Below, piece after piece: positions 1 to 12,045 of a DNA stretch of 64,000 nucleotides. The notes under the pieces were generated by a model. That model saw only the letters and a list, made by a program, of their open reading frames with translations, was not told the origin of the DNA and ran no database searches. Source of the stretch: Echinometra lucunter (taxonomy: Eukaryota; Echinodermata; Echinoidea; Camarodonta; Echinometridae). The position numbers were made by a program, and so were the translations under genes. Location: contig CM057162.1 in NCBI GenBank assembly GCA_029962745.1, positions 18,313,408 through 18,377,407 on the forward strand, given 5' to 3'. Numbering within the stretch: the stretch's first letter is position 1; each line of letters starts with the position of its first letter.

Positions 1-636
1 GGAAGAGGAAGAAGAAGAGGAGGAAGAAGACGAAGACGAAGAAAAAGAAGAAGAAGAAGGGGGGGAAAAAAGAAGAAGCAGGAGGAGGGGGGGGGGGGGT
101 AGATGAGACACGATTTCTTTGTCCCTTTCGACGGCACTAATAATGTAAAACCACACAGCACAATAATCATGACAATGCAGTCGCGTAATGAGTTTGGCCA
201 GGGAAGCCGGTCCCTGTGGTTTGGCCATGGAAGTAGAGTTGAGTACAACCAAAGAGCTTCATGGGATATAGGCCTGAATAGATCGTCAATGGACTCACAT
301 TCCTGGGAAGATCATTTTCTCACGCCGCAAGTAGGCGTGGCAAGGGATCGAAAGACATCCGATAAATAGTCTTGAACAAGGATGCAAATTTATATATTTT
401 CTTGAGCTTGGATGAACCCACATGTAGAATGGAGGTGTGAATAAGCAGAATATATCACAAGATAATTAATGATCAACAATATGATTTATGGCAGTGCTTT
501 TCCATGGGATACAATAAGGTTAAAATATCATGAGTGTTACGACAGTGGTACACGATACGTTGTATATAATGCATTACAACGAGAGTAAAAAATTATTATA
601 ATGATATCACTGCCTGGGACCATTGGGATTACCTTT

Positions 637-1001
637 TACCCAGCTGGCAAAACACCTCGGGCCCATATGGGTCAAATCTGGTCACAACTTTACTGGCACA
701 TGAGCACTATACCATCTGGGTTGTATAAAGGGCGTTATGGGGCCAGCTTTCCCCCACTTGGCCCCCATATGCCGCGCTCCGTGGGCCCCATATGCATGCC
801 ATAATGTTTGTTTGTTTGTTTTTATATCGGCAAAGTGGCCTTCCACACATAGAACCCATGTTACGAGGCCCACGCTGGCACGGAATATGTGCCCAAGTGG
901 GCTTCCCATCTTGGTTCCATATGGTTTGTATAATGGCAGAAATGGACCCCGGTTAGCCCACGGCAAACACAGATGGGTCCCTTATATTTTGCTAGCTGGG
1001 T
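637..1001. mobile_element. Inverted-repeat element rich in CCCATATGGG-like palindromes
   Basis: The ends are imperfect inverted repeats: TACCCAGCTGGCAAAA at the left against the complement of TTTTGCTAGCTGGGT at the right. Inside are several related palindromic words such as GGGCCCATATGGG. There is no coding capacity. No clear target-site duplication is visible, so this is a probable non-autonomous DNA element of unknown superfamily. The allelic copy lies at 14735-15107. Confidence 0.5.
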
Positions 1002-1036
1002 TGCAGGAATCTTGTTATATTAAGAGTTACAGGACC

Positions 1037-1112
1037 AGGGCCCCCTTGCATAAAACTTACCATTGATGGTAACTTTGCCATCAATGGTAAGATTTATACA
1101 ACAGAGGCCCGG
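1037..1112. mobile_element. Short hairpin element
   Basis: About 33-base arms fold on each other: GGGCCCCCTTGCATAAAACT pairs with the end running AGATTTATACAACAGAGGCC, with TTACCATTGATGGTAA forming the inner stem. It has the form of a miniature fold-back element. The allele at 15143-15218 has a changed right inner arm. Confidence 0.55.
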
Positions 1113-2515
1113 ACAGATACCTTGTCATAAGTTATCTGGTTATGTAATGAGTTAACTCTTTATATATGTATTTATTTTCCTTCTTTTTTTTTTTTTCTTC
1201 TTCTTTTGTTGTTATATCTGTATGATGGAGAATGGGGTATCAGGTTTAAACCCCGGCGTCTTACACCTGAACACATTCCAGTTAGTGATATTTACCGGGA
1301 GAGAAAGACCTGAGGGTCAGGGTGATTTCTTTCCGTCCCCCCCCCCCCCCCCCTTGAGGCATATACTCGACGCCACACACATAGCGATAATAATATTATA
1401 TCAGGCCTATTTCATTAATATATCATGCATTTTCATTTTCAACCTCTAGCTACTTCTGAGAGCTATGTATTTAAAACTTTAGAACTCCAAGGCTCAACAT
1501 AAGAAAGGAGAGAATTAAGGGAGAGAAAGATTCGAAAATCACGCACGCAGCTTTAAAGTTTTAATACTTTTCTTATAGTATTACACACAAAGGTAAACTT
1601 GTAGAAATTAGATAGGCCATGAGGTTAGTTGTAGAAAACGTGATAAACTGTGGACACAAATGGTTATCTTTTGAATAGGAAAAAAATAACTGTGAAGAAC
1701 TATTTAGCCAGACAATATCCTGTCACGTTAACCTCCCAGGCGTACATACCACACAATGCAAAGATGCAGACATCGCTTTTTAAGCTTTTTTTTTTTTCGT
1801 AAATCTATAATGGGAATCTCTCTCTCTCTGCAGCTCAGTTTAGAACTCTAGTCACTAATCTTGGGAGGAGTTATGATATGGGATTATAATGTATGTTATT
1901 ATCCATAAAGAAGATTTCTGACTGTTGTGCTGAGCACTGCGTTCCAACATAAAACGCCTTTCTTGTTCAATCCCGTCCTCTTCTCTCTCACGAATTTGCC
2001 CAAAAGTTCCTGTTTCAAAATCGATGAAATAAAGCGAAAAGTCAACTACTGCTTCTATTGTACATGTTAATAATGAGAGGTAGGGGTCTTTATGAAATTT
2101 GATTTTGAATGCTGGGGTAGCCACGAAGGAACAGAAAGAGCATAACTGGTTCGGTGGTAAAGATGTAAAGAGCATAACGTAATGTAAAGAGCATAACTGG
2201 TTCGGTGGAGAAAAAATACTACTCTCACCCACCTCCTTGAACGAAGGCTATGTAAACAAACCCATTCAGACCACACCGTGGCGGATCGAAACCCGCGCCA
2301 AAATCTCAAGTACCGCGCGCTAATCGGCCTGATGACCCATTCCCCAACACACTGCAAACTAGATCGAGCACGCCACAACACATTGACCATTCGAAGGTTT
2401 GTTTATATTACAAAGACTATAGGGCAACCACCCTTGGCTAATGTATTGACCACAGGGATGCTTGGTATTGACCGCTTGACCACAAGTTCTAGAGACCTGT
2501 AATAAGTTCATCCAT

Positions 2516-2535
2516 TCTATTATCATGATAATAGA
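2516..2535. repeat. Perfect 20-base palindrome
   Basis: TCTATTATCATGATAATAGA is fully self-complementary. In the allelic copy near 16690-16706 half of the palindrome is deleted, which is typical of hairpin-prone DNA. Confidence 0.8.
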
Positions 2536-2909
2536 GTATCGTACAATTTCTGGACGGAACAGGGGGAGGGGTCGTTCTACTCAACGGTACAACCTCCCTA
2601 TATTAAAGCTTTTTGTATGTATTTTCCCCAAAACGATACTCTACTCCATGGTACAGCCAGCCTGCCTGTTCCAAACTGTTTTCCCAAGAGCTATAATCAT
2701 AACAGAGCTGTATGACACTGATATTTATAGACACAAATGGGTAATCGACTGCATCGCAAATATGCTTATAAAATCAGCCACATCAAAATAACGTACTGCT
2801 AAGTTTCCTTTTTGTTTTTATGTTTTCTATCTTTTCTTCAAAATCTCTTTTCTTTTTAATGTTACGGATCATTCCCTTGGCTACGATAAAATGATTTTCT
2901 TCTTCTTCT

Positions 2910-3409
2910 NNNNNNNNNNNNNNNNNNNNNNNNNNNNNNNNNNNNNNNNNNNNNNNNNNNNNNNNNNNNNNNNNNNNNNNNNNNNNNNNNNNNNNNNNNN
3001 NNNNNNNNNNNNNNNNNNNNNNNNNNNNNNNNNNNNNNNNNNNNNNNNNNNNNNNNNNNNNNNNNNNNNNNNNNNNNNNNNNNNNNNNNNNNNNNNNNNN
3101 NNNNNNNNNNNNNNNNNNNNNNNNNNNNNNNNNNNNNNNNNNNNNNNNNNNNNNNNNNNNNNNNNNNNNNNNNNNNNNNNNNNNNNNNNNNNNNNNNNNN
3201 NNNNNNNNNNNNNNNNNNNNNNNNNNNNNNNNNNNNNNNNNNNNNNNNNNNNNNNNNNNNNNNNNNNNNNNNNNNNNNNNNNNNNNNNNNNNNNNNNNNN
3301 NNNNNNNNNNNNNNNNNNNNNNNNNNNNNNNNNNNNNNNNNNNNNNNNNNNNNNNNNNNNNNNNNNNNNNNNNNNNNNNNNNNNNNNNNNNNNNNNNNNN
3401 NNNNNNNNN
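2910..3409. other. Assembly gap, exactly 500 N
   Basis: A run of exactly 500 N, the same length as the second gap at 30850, so this is a fixed-size scaffolding placeholder and not a measured distance. It begins in a TTC repeat, the kind of low-complexity tract where contigs commonly break. Confidence 0.97.
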
Positions 3410-3581
3410 TTCTTGCTTTCAACTTGCTGCTGAGCAGCTATATATTTTTTTTAAAAGCAAAGAAATCTGACGAAAAAGTTTGAGGGCCTACCAAAACTGT
3501 ACTATAGAGAGGGATGATGACAGGTGAGACAGAGGGGCACTGTTCGTGCGAGCTGTACTCTGCACTTAGCTGCCCAGTAGT
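3410..3581. other. No gene seen
   Basis: Start of contig 2. AT-rich sequence with no coding, RNA or repeat signature I can support. Confidence 0.5.
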
Positions 3582-3589
3582 AGTTTTCT

Positions 3590-3809
3590 ATGGTGGCCCT
3601 GAAGTACGCTCGACAACAGGTCATGTGCGACGTGAATTTCGCATCTCAGGTCCTGAATTTCGCATCGCAGGTCATGAACTTCGCATCCCAGGTCATGGAT
3701 TTCGCGCCACGGGTCGTGAATTTCACGACCCGCGATGCGAAATTCATGAACTCGGATGCGAAGTTTACGTGTACATGACCTGTTGTCGAGCGTACTTCAG
3801 GGCACCATA
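3590..3809. mobile_element. Fold-back MITE with 7-8 bp target duplication
   Basis: Both ends carry a near-perfect inverted repeat of about 36 bases: CCTGAAGTACGCTCGACAAC then AGGTCATGT at the left, and its complement at 3773-3803. AGTTTTCT flanks the element directly on each side (3582-3589 and 3810-3817), which looks like a target-site duplication. The interior is about five tandem copies of a roughly 21-base unit around TTTCGCATCNCAGGTCATGA, which switch orientation around a central palindrome (GGTCGTGAATTTCACGACC). An 8-bp duplication would suit a hAT-like transposase acting in trans. There is no transposase here. The heptad-like translation of the interior is a by-product of the tandem unit. 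Confidence 0.8.
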
Positions 3810-4163
3810 AGTTTTCTCTCCCTGTACATCACTCTCAGATCCGAGATGCAGCCTCCCTGGTTTTATCAGGTTCCGTATCTCTTCAGCTCTATTAAAGATT
3901 CCATTTATTTCACCCCTTACGTGGCCTTTTTTGTCACTGGAATCTGGGGTTGGAGATGAGTCTTGCTTGTTGGGCCTGCCCAACAACTTTTAAGCTTGAC
4001 AAGAAAATACTTCGTGCTCTTGTACGATAAATGAAGATGGAATAGATTTCAGAAGTTTACAATCATCACAACTTTCACCAACTTAAACTAAAACGCACAG
4101 CTTATCATGCCTTCATATGCAGATTTGATGCCATGCCAGAGGCATAGACAGGTTGTTACACCT

Positions 4164-4190
4164 GGGGGGGGGGGGGGGGGGGGGGGGGGG
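4164..4190. repeat. Poly-G tract
   Basis: A G homopolymer of about 27 bases with one A near the end; one of many such tracts in the window. Confidence 0.9.
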
Positions 4191-4289
4191 AGGGGATGAT
4201 TTTCCGTCACGAGAAATCGAGGATCAATTTCGTATACGATACACACACACGCACGAGCCTCATCTTCCAACCCCCACCAGCGAGCCAAA

Positions 4290-4420
4290 AACTAACCATT
4301 CTTCTGGTTTTCCATCGCATTTTCAAACAAAAATCTAAAATCTGGATGAGCGAGCGAAGCGCGCGAGCAAAAATAAGCGCTTTTTCTGGTTTTAATCGCA
4401 TTTTCAAATAGAAATTCTAA
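4290..4420. repeat. Partial tandem repeat with GAGCGAAGCGCGCGAG word
   Basis: The block TTCTGGTTTTNNATCGCATT followed by TTCAAA occurs twice, about 84 bases apart. Between the copies is a GC-rich word (GAGCGAGCGAAGCGCGCGAG). Similar GAAGCG-rich words appear near 45285 and 51090, so this is probably part of a dispersed repeat. Confidence 0.5.
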
Positions 4421-4857
4421 CATATGATGGTTGTTTATGACAGATCATTAAAAAAATTATTAGCGATTAATTCAATATCATTTCTTCTTCCTTAAAAAGT
4501 GTGAGTGTGTGTGTGGGGGGGGGGGGGGAGTATTTGTACACACCACACCATCCCCCTCTCAAAAAAGTGGGGGATATATCCCCCCTCCCCCCGGTGATTT
4601 ACGCAAATGATGCACAGACATAAATAGAAGATAGCGTACCGTGACAAACGAATAAAGAATTGGACTGACACACATTATTGCATATTTGCATCACCTATTT
4701 ATCTTTTGTAAACTTTGTTGTTAAAATCAACAAACCTAAACAACTTCAGAAAACCTGTGACAGCGCCGAAATTACCACAAAAGCAATATAAATAACTACA
4801 TAAATCAGAATAATGATCGATATGTTATTGATAGTAATTGTCATTTCAGTCACATTA

Positions 4858-4955
4858 ACGATGATGATGATGATGATAACTATTATTATCATAGGCATAA
4901 TAATAATAATAATAATAATACATTACTAATTATCATTATTATTATTATTGTTATT
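4858..4955. repeat. ATG/AAT/ATT microsatellite cluster
   Basis: Short ATG, AAT and ATT trinucleotide runs with interruptions, and inverted AAT/ATT arms that could form a hairpin. Confidence 0.8.
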
Positions 4956-5268
4956 GTGTTGCGATAATGATATAATTATTATATCATTATTGCTGATTCC
5001 TATCATTCTAAACATGTTTATTCAGTTTAATTAGTAAGCAAACATACTTCCCTCAAACCTGGGGGCGGGATGATTGTACATGTTCCCCCCCCCCCCCCCC
5101 CCCCCCCGGCTGTCTACGCGGCCCTGAGCCATGCCAGAAATGAGATCGTAACACAACGTTTCAGCGGAAACGCGTTATAGGTCACTGACACAATAAAGCT
5201 ATGATTTCAGTGTATTATCACAAAAGTAAAGAATAAAATATCATACAAAAGTAAAATATAAAATCATA

Positions 5269-5523
5269 TCTGCCCTTACTTTGGCAAAAGGAAGCAAGTC
5301 CCCCAAGTGACATTTCCTGTAAAACACAAAATAATTTATATCTGTCATTTTACAACTGATGTCAATGCAAACCATGATGTCTTACTAACCATATCTCTTA
5401 GCAGAATGAGTGTTCATGCACGAAATTCGGCCCAGAAGAAGAGCACACTAGGTAAAATATCAAATATCAATAACTTAGATTTGGTTGATATGTCATTTGC
5501 TCCTTTTGCCAAAGTAGGGCAGA
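5269..5523. mobile_element. Small inverted-repeat element
   Basis: The left end reads TCTGCCCTTACTTTGGCAAA then AGGAAGCAA. The right end is the complement of TCTGCCCTACTTTGGCAAAA then GGAGCAAA. Arms are roughly 28 bases, the interior is about 200 bases, and there is no credible protein. No target-site duplication could be settled. Probable MITE. Confidence 0.55.
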
Positions 5524-6220
5524 CAAGACATCAACACTTTGAGTAACATCTACCATTAATATGTCATTCACGTGGTAGGAGGATAAGACAAAATAAAGAA
5601 TAAATAAAAACTAGCTAGCACATATCAGTCTGTATTACTGAAGATTGAATATTATCAGCGAAAATGGAAACTTGGAATGTGTTTCACTGCATTTTAAATG
5701 CCAGAGAGCAGTTAAAAAAACACATCTAAGAAATAACCACAGAACATGCACATGACTTCCTGAAATCTTTCATTTCCAGATAGAAATCCATCAAAAAATC
5801 AAGGACACTTTCTGTTGCTTCTATTAAACTCGTGACAGTCTTGAATTTCTGCTATTTCGGTATATACAGATTTATCATGTTTACGGCATTATATCTTTCG
5901 ATTGTCATGGGTAAAAACTTATTGTTTGGGGACTTTGAGGTAAAAATGATAGCGGGGTTCCCCGCCTTTTTGATATTGATCTTAATAGTCCTACCTTATT
6001 TAAAAAAAAAAACATGCAGAAGAGAAAGCAACTGCCATGATTACAGTCTAGGAGCCTTTCAGAAATACCAAACTAGTCAATCCCCCCCAAAATGACACCT
6101 CAAAGAAACTTGGACCATCTATTGTTAATGAAATTGTAGGAATACCCGTTACCACTGCACCACATTTGGATCCTGTAGCCCGTGAAGCGACTCCTAAATC
6201 TAGTCAGTTTAAACAATACT
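5524..6220. other. No gene seen
   Basis: AT-rich. A frame starting with a real ATG at 5868 gives a short hydrophobic peptide of no recognisable family; its length is within chance expectation for this base composition. Confidence 0.4.
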
Positions 6221-6465
6221 GGGCATGTTGGCTCAATTGATGGAGCGTCCCGCCTCATGACGGGAGGTCGTGGGTTCGATCCCTGGCCGAGTCATACCAA
6301 AGACTTACAAACATGGGACCTTCTGCCTTCTAGCCAGGCGCTCGGCTTATAAGAATGGAGAAGGGTAATAATAACGTATTGTGTTATGCAGGGCCCGTTG
6401 GAAGATCAGCTTATAGCTTGAAGTGGCTACCCTGGGTAAATAAGAGTTATTATCATTATTATTAA
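6221..6465 (+). mobile_element. tRNA-derived SINE
   Basis: The head is tRNA-like, with an A-box-like TGGCTCAATTGATGG (6229-6243) and a B-box-like GGTTCGATCCC (6273-6283), spaced as in a polymerase III internal promoter. An unrelated body follows, ending in an ATT-rich tail (TTATTATCATTATTATTA). AATAC occurs just before the head and again after the tail, a possible short target duplication. The acceptor stem does not pair, so this is not a working tRNA gene. Transposition would depend on a partner LINE recognising the tail. Confidence 0.85.
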
Positions 6466-7379
6466 TACCCAAAGTGCCCTTTGAGGGCTAAAGACCCAAG
6501 GCTCGGATTAAGGCTAGTGCAATACAACTATACCGTGGAAATTCCAAAATAATTAAATTTACGGGAAAATTTGCGGGCAATTAGCCAATATAGGTCTAAC
6601 TACTTTTTAATCATAACCCTTTGTTTTTTGCCGTATACACAAGATAATCAAGGCGTAATCAAAGTAATCTTGATTACTGATCTTATCCGAACGTTTTTTG
6701 TATGAACATAGAAATCGGATGTTTTCATTTCCTTACCGGTCATAATGGGGGATACCAACCCATGAAGACTGGAAGTCCCGAGGAATGTTCGATTTTACTG
6801 AAGGTTGCGATTTCGTCCTTGATGTTACTGTTTTGACAATGGTTACAACAAGAAATGGATCGATCGTGTTTAAATTTGGGCAAGTCCAAGGTATTCGGTT
6901 CCTGTTGATGTCAAATTATCTTATAGGATAATATAGATTATGAACGTGGGAAGTTTCTGGAGGTTTCACAGAGGACCGGACCGGTCGATTCGTGGTCCGA
7001 AGATTACAGGGAAGAGGCCACCGCATTTCCGTCCCAGTCCACTCCTGTTTGATTTCTTTATGTTAACCCGTTGCCTAACGGAATCGGATGGCCCCTGTAT
7101 TAAGTGAATGGGGAATTAGAGAATTCAGTAGTCAACGGGTCAAATGAGAGTCAAATGTGGACAAATGCCCTACTGAAATTTTTTGGAAGTTTTGAGTTTG
7201 CTTTCCTGGGATATCCCACTAGATCTAGACCGTCAGCCAACGAGACGTTTCGATGTTTTCTCGGCCTCGTTTGCTCTTTGGCTGTATTCTAATATCCAAC
7301 TTTAATATTAGTCAAACAGGCCACCGGTCCCACGGATCGGGACCATAGAAAAAGTAGTGAAACATCCCCTAACATACTT
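6466..7379. other. No gene seen
   Basis: Moderately GC-varied single-copy-looking DNA. Short open frames only, with no recognisable domain, splice-supported exon or RNA. Confidence 0.4.
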
Positions 7380-7748
7380 ATGAAGTTTAAAACAAAACGA
7401 AACGAAAACAGTGTGAGCATATCACGGGCTTCCATTACCGACATATTCAGGACTCTTGGGATTCCCTCCACAATGTTTCGGGGAATACCCCCAATTAGCT
7501 GGATAAGGGGCAATTGTCTTCACATTAATGGAAGCATAAATAGTGAAAGCTTCCCGCGTAGTGCTTTTATGACGCATTATGGTATTCAGCTGGTGATTAC
7601 GAGCAGATTCGGCTTTTCGATAAGCCAATCAATATACATGTATCCCCTAAAGGAGAATGAAACCCTGGGAAAATTCAATTTTAATGAAAGGAAAGGTGAG
7701 AGAAAAGTTATTTTAAAACAAGTTCCATTAAAATCTGTTACAAAATAA
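7380..7748 (+). CDS. Hypothetical ORF running into a MITE, doubtful
   Basis: A 122-codon frame opens at a true ATG. Residues 1-90 lie in non-repetitive DNA, while residues 91-122 are encoded by the terminal repeat of the fold-back element starting at 7650. No domain, signal peptide or membrane segment is evident, and I recognise no family. Length is only mildly surprising for chance. The use of transposon sequence as its C-terminus argues against a conserved gene. Confidence 0.12.
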   Translation: MKFKTKRNENSVSISRASITDIFRTLGIPSTMFRGIPPISWIRGNCLHINGSINSESFPRSAFMTHYGIQLVITSRFGFSISQSIYMYPLKENETLGKFNFNERKGERKVILKQVPLKSVTK

Positions 7749-8275
7749 GAAATTATGAAAGTTTGAAAAGTTTCAATTCACTTTCTATGGCGATCCTAAA
7801 ATTGGTAATCTTGCTTCAAAATGGTAGGTTTAGAAGGACAACTCTCCATCACTGATCTGTATGAAAAAAATCTTTTCATACACATCAGTGCTTTCCATAT
7901 TTACACAAAATTTCATATTTCCACATTATCTCTCAAGGTGCAGCTTGTCTCCTTAGCTCAAGATATATCGTGGGGAAAATGTATCTGACACAACTTAATC
8001 ATGATAATGTTGAGTTCACAAAGAGACAAGCACAATCTTTAGAGATAATGGAGAAAATATGAAATTTTATGTACAAAACATACTGAGCATTGTCCTAACC
8101 AGCCAATTTAAAGCAACATTGCCAATTTGAGGATGACCATATAAAGTAAATTGAGACTTTTCAAACTTTCATAACTTTCTTATTCGTAACAGATTATGAT
8201 GGAACTTTTTAAATTGCTTCTCTCTATCCTCTCTTTTCATTTAAATGGATATTTCCCCAGGGTTTCATTCTCCTT
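7650..8275. mobile_element. 626-bp fold-back MITE with TA target duplication
   Basis: The ends are long inverted repeats starting AAGGAGAATGAAACCCTGGG at the left, with the complement ending CCAGGGTTTCATTCTCCTT at the right, flanked on both sides by TA. Complementarity continues for well over 100 bases each side (the GAAAGTTTGAAAAGT arm matches ACTTTTCAAACTTTC) and almost the whole element can fold on itself. Near 7850-7892 there is a further small hairpin. The TA duplication fits mobilisation by a Tc1/mariner-type or similar transposase. It carries no coding sequence. Confidence 0.8.
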
Positions 8276-8930
8276 TAAAATCTCTACGCTTCTCCCTGGC
8301 CAAAACTGATACTTCGAAGTAGCATTCACAAAAAACAAACAACTTTGAAATGCTTCTTACATTATTTCGTTCGCAATTCACTTTCTGAGGACAAACTATA
8401 AAGGCCAACCGGAACGGGACAGACAAGAGTCATGCATATTAATAAAATCATGAATAAAGATGGTATTCTTACAGGCAATAGAGACAAGAATGCCAGCAAG
8501 TAGTTTATTCCTACGCATTAGTACGTAACAACCACCCCTGCCTCTAACACTCCATTTACTCTTATCCAACCGCAACTTAAACTTGAACCCTTAAAGAGGT
8601 AAATACCTCATTATTGATTCTCATTACATAACAGCGCTATTATTTTCCCCCCTAATCGTTAGTTTTCACTGAATTATCCAGATTACAGCGGTACCCACAT
8701 TAATGACACGCGGGTGGTGTAGTGGTGTGTCCAAACCTTGGTTCTTGTTGGCGTTTGTTTTGTCGCACTTTTTTTTTCTCTTCACTCCGTTTTGCCTTTG
8801 TTCTGTATTTGTCTATTGAGTCCTCCTTTATTGCAATCAAGGAAATAATGGTCTGGGAAAAGATTCAAGAAATAGCGGAAGAGGCTATATCTTTCATAAA
8901 GCTATTATATTGATACTGCTATTTTGTTAC
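8276..8930. other. No gene seen
   Basis: AT-rich DNA without a feature I can support. Confidence 0.4.
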
Positions 8931-8937
8931 AGCTCTC

Positions 8938-9010
8938 TATCACTCTCTCCTCTTCTCTCTCTTCTCTCTCTCTCCTCTCTCTCTATCTCCTTCTCTTCCT
9001 CTCTCTCTCT

Positions 9011-9042
<32 letters not shown>

Positions 9043-9053
9043 CTCTCTCTAGT
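8938..9053. repeat. CT-rich microsatellite
   Basis: Imperfect (CT)n with interspersed CCT and TTCT; pyrimidine-only strand for more than 100 bases. Confidence 0.95.
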
Positions 9054-12045
9054 GTTTCTTTGTCTCTTCTTGTCTTTTCTGCAAGTGTCTTTTGTATCAG
9101 ATCCGCTTTTCCTGTGTTATTATTTTCTGTTTCTCTTCCGCTCTACCTCCATCTCTCTAACTCTATACTCCCCCCCCCACCCCTTCTCTCCCATCATTCC
9201 ATTCACATCGGTTCAATCTGCATGAACTGTGTAATAACCCTCTAAGCTTGCATTTGAACTGTAAATATCATCCCACGGTTACGAATAAACACAAAACAAA
9301 ATACGTGCCAACTAGTATGAAATTGTTCCAAAGTCTGATTTGATGTTTGCGCAAGTTTCTGTTGTTTGACCTGATTTGTTTGAGCAAAAGAAATCTCGAA
9401 TTTTCAGATTTCAAAGTCACCTAGGTAAAGGTTTGCAATTGAGGGGCTGCTTGTGATCGAGCCTTTGCGATTGTTTTGGCCGCATTTACCATTGTTTACG
9501 TTCTAATGACGGCAATATTAATTTTCTTTCAATTTCAATGGCATGTCGAGGAATTGTGGAATATATATATATATATTCATACATTTAATAATAAATGAAA
9601 TGATGTAAGAATGATTACGAAATACAAGAAGATATACAGATGAACTTACGCAAGAGCGATGTTGAAAGTATATAGCTATGAAACTTTATAATACAAATGC
9701 GGGTATTACAAAACTAAGACATGTCACAGCAGTTAAGATTAAAATAAATTATGCAGCGAAAACATATTTATGGGCAGTCATGAAGCTACCGTACTCTGAT
9801 TCGAAAGCAACAGAAATAGTATTGGAGGTGTAAGTGGTATGAGATGTTAATGTACAAACAATATTTCATGTAAGCTAAATATAAGTAACAGAAAATCAGT
9901 AACCACATTTATGTCTTGACGTAATATCTATCACGTTATTCTAGAACATTACCAACGAAACCAACTGAAGTAGAATACATGTACGAGATTCATAAGTCAT
10001 AAATCTATTTTCATTCAAAAGCGAAACTCTTAAGTAGGCCTATTAAAGGAGTGTACGAGTTATATAGACCTTTACACGTGACCTGGTTATGTTAAGAAAG
10101 TTGACCGCATGTGGATTACGCACATGACGGATGCCATGTACTATAATCTTAATAAGTTGCAGAAATGAATTACTTCAAACGAGGATAACTTAAAAGTCTC
10201 ATTTGATTACGTAAGTTTAAAATGAAGACGTGTTTGCAGGCAGAAAACAAAGCAAAAAACAAATAATCAAAATGATGAAATAAAGGAAAGAAAATATTTA
10301 ACATTTAGGGGGGCGTACTGAAAATAACAGTGTTCCAGCAAAGAGGAAAAGGACGATTCTAGTCTACCGCTAATGAACCCTTCTCATTGTGGTTAACAAT
10401 AAACGTTGATAAAAATTAAAGCCTTTAAAAAACTGTAGGGTAGGAGTTTATCAAACTAAGAAATCGGGTAAATTTCGGCATTCTTTTCTTTTGGTAAGTG
10501 GGCCAGACAAAGACATGACTTAGAATTTGAAGAACATTTCAGGCGAGATCTTTAGACAAACGACCGCAATTATAACGTTATAATGAGGCACAAATTTAAG
10601 AAATTCATCTCGTTTGTGTGTTGAAATAATCTCTCCATCCTCGTCTGTTTTTGTTTCATTTATTGGAAACTAACACCAAAAGTAAATTTCTTTTTTTTTT
10701 ATCCTTTAGTATTAGATTAGTCCGTGTAGCAATTCTGCTAAAAGAGGGGAGAAGCAGTATATCATTATCACGTGACAGGGGTAGGTTATATTATCTACCA
10801 GAAAATTTGTCTCGAATGTTATTATCATTAGCATGGGGGGGGGGGGGTAATCCAATATATTGGGGTACATTGGCGCAACCAGAAGAACATAAGCGGTAGT
10901 TATCTCGGGTTAGGGCGCGCTACTCAAGGTTGCAAAATAGGCCCAACTCAGGTAAAAGGGTATGTTTGTCGAGTTAAAGGGCTATTGTCGATGGCTTTTC
11001 AGTTGTTAAGGCGGTAATTCATCAAAAACAAATCGCGATGAAAAAAAATTGAAAAGGGTGTGAGCGTGTGCACCGTCATATTTTCCGACCCCCCCCCCTC
11101 GCTTTGTTTTCCCTTAAAAATTCAAAGTACATGTATATAAATACATAACTGAGGTAATACTGCTCACACCAAATGAAGTATGCTCGGAAATTAGCGCTTG
11201 AATTTGGTAGGCTAGGTAAATAATATTCACATGATTATCTTCAAAATATGTCCTGATGACACGTCGCAAAAATTCGTCAAGAAGACTTTGGTTCTTATCA
11301 ACTTTTCAACTTTTGTGTCAACCATGGCACGATTATACTCGACAAAGATTGTTGTCTATGAATAGAGAAGAGAAAAAAGAATTGTAACGTGCAGTTCGGT
11401 CCATACAGTCATGCATGGTATACTAAGTAAGGTGGTCATTTGAAGGCGAAGTGCAGAAAACTTGGCTTGTTGAAATAATAATAATAATAAAACACGTACT
11501 TTGGGTTTCCTAGTCATGCTAGTATCATATCAATAATCTACCTTTGTTCATTTCCTTTCTCATCGCTCCTGTATTTCGAGACAATGTTATTATTCTCTCC
11601 AAATGTTGCATATATTCGTTGTCAACTTGGCGTTATTTTCTCTTCCTCTTCCTCTTTCCCCCTGTCATGTTTCATATTTCATATTTCTTCTTCGATTTTT
11701 ATGTCTGGTGGTTCCTTTCATCATATTATTTGATACGGTTTCAAGGGGCAAACTGGGACTGAAATTCGCATGGGTAATTTCGATGCCACTGACCTGTTCA
11801 GTCTATTAATCAGCCCTCTGAATAAAATTCGGACCCCCCCCCCACCCACGCTTAGAAATTGATCAACCAGAGGGGACCCCCGCCCCCAGCCCCAGCCCCA
11901 TTGCCATTCCACCCCTGTTCTGTCAAATCTTCTACTTTCCTCTGTCATAGCCTGCTTCCGTCTTTGAGACCTTTTCGAACTTGACGGCATCATCTTCCGT
12001 TTATGTGACATTTGCTTCTCTATCCTTGATTTTTAAACATTCTGT
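9054..12045. other. 3 kb without supported gene
   Basis: AT-rich, mostly unique-looking DNA with poly-C/poly-G runs at about 9171, 10835, 11089 and 11834 and a short AT run near 9562. I found no exon, RNA gene or bounded repeat in it. Confidence 0.4.

Larger units (their letters stand above)
1..2909. repeat. Contig 1 end, allelic duplicate of 14105-17085
   Basis: The whole stretch up to the gap matches 14105-17085 in order and orientation, with scattered substitutions, small indels and one 75-base stretch (about 15580-15655) missing here. It holds a purine-rich GAA tract (1-60), two fold-back elements (637-1001 and 1037-1112), a poly-C run near 1336-1353 and otherwise unremarkable AT-rich DNA. 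The match ends at the N run, as expected of an unmerged haplotype overlap. I see no convincing gene; the open frames on the minus strand at 1855-2390 are intact in both copies but resemble nothing I recognise. Confidence 0.85.

Noticed and set aside
2862..3433. Open frames of 180 or more codons over the N run
   Set aside because: They consist of unknown bases in the assembly gap. The same applies to 30713-31367.
6221..6296. Functional tRNA gene
   Set aside because: A and B boxes are present, but the acceptor arms do not pair and the tRNA-like part is fused to a SINE body with an ATT tail.
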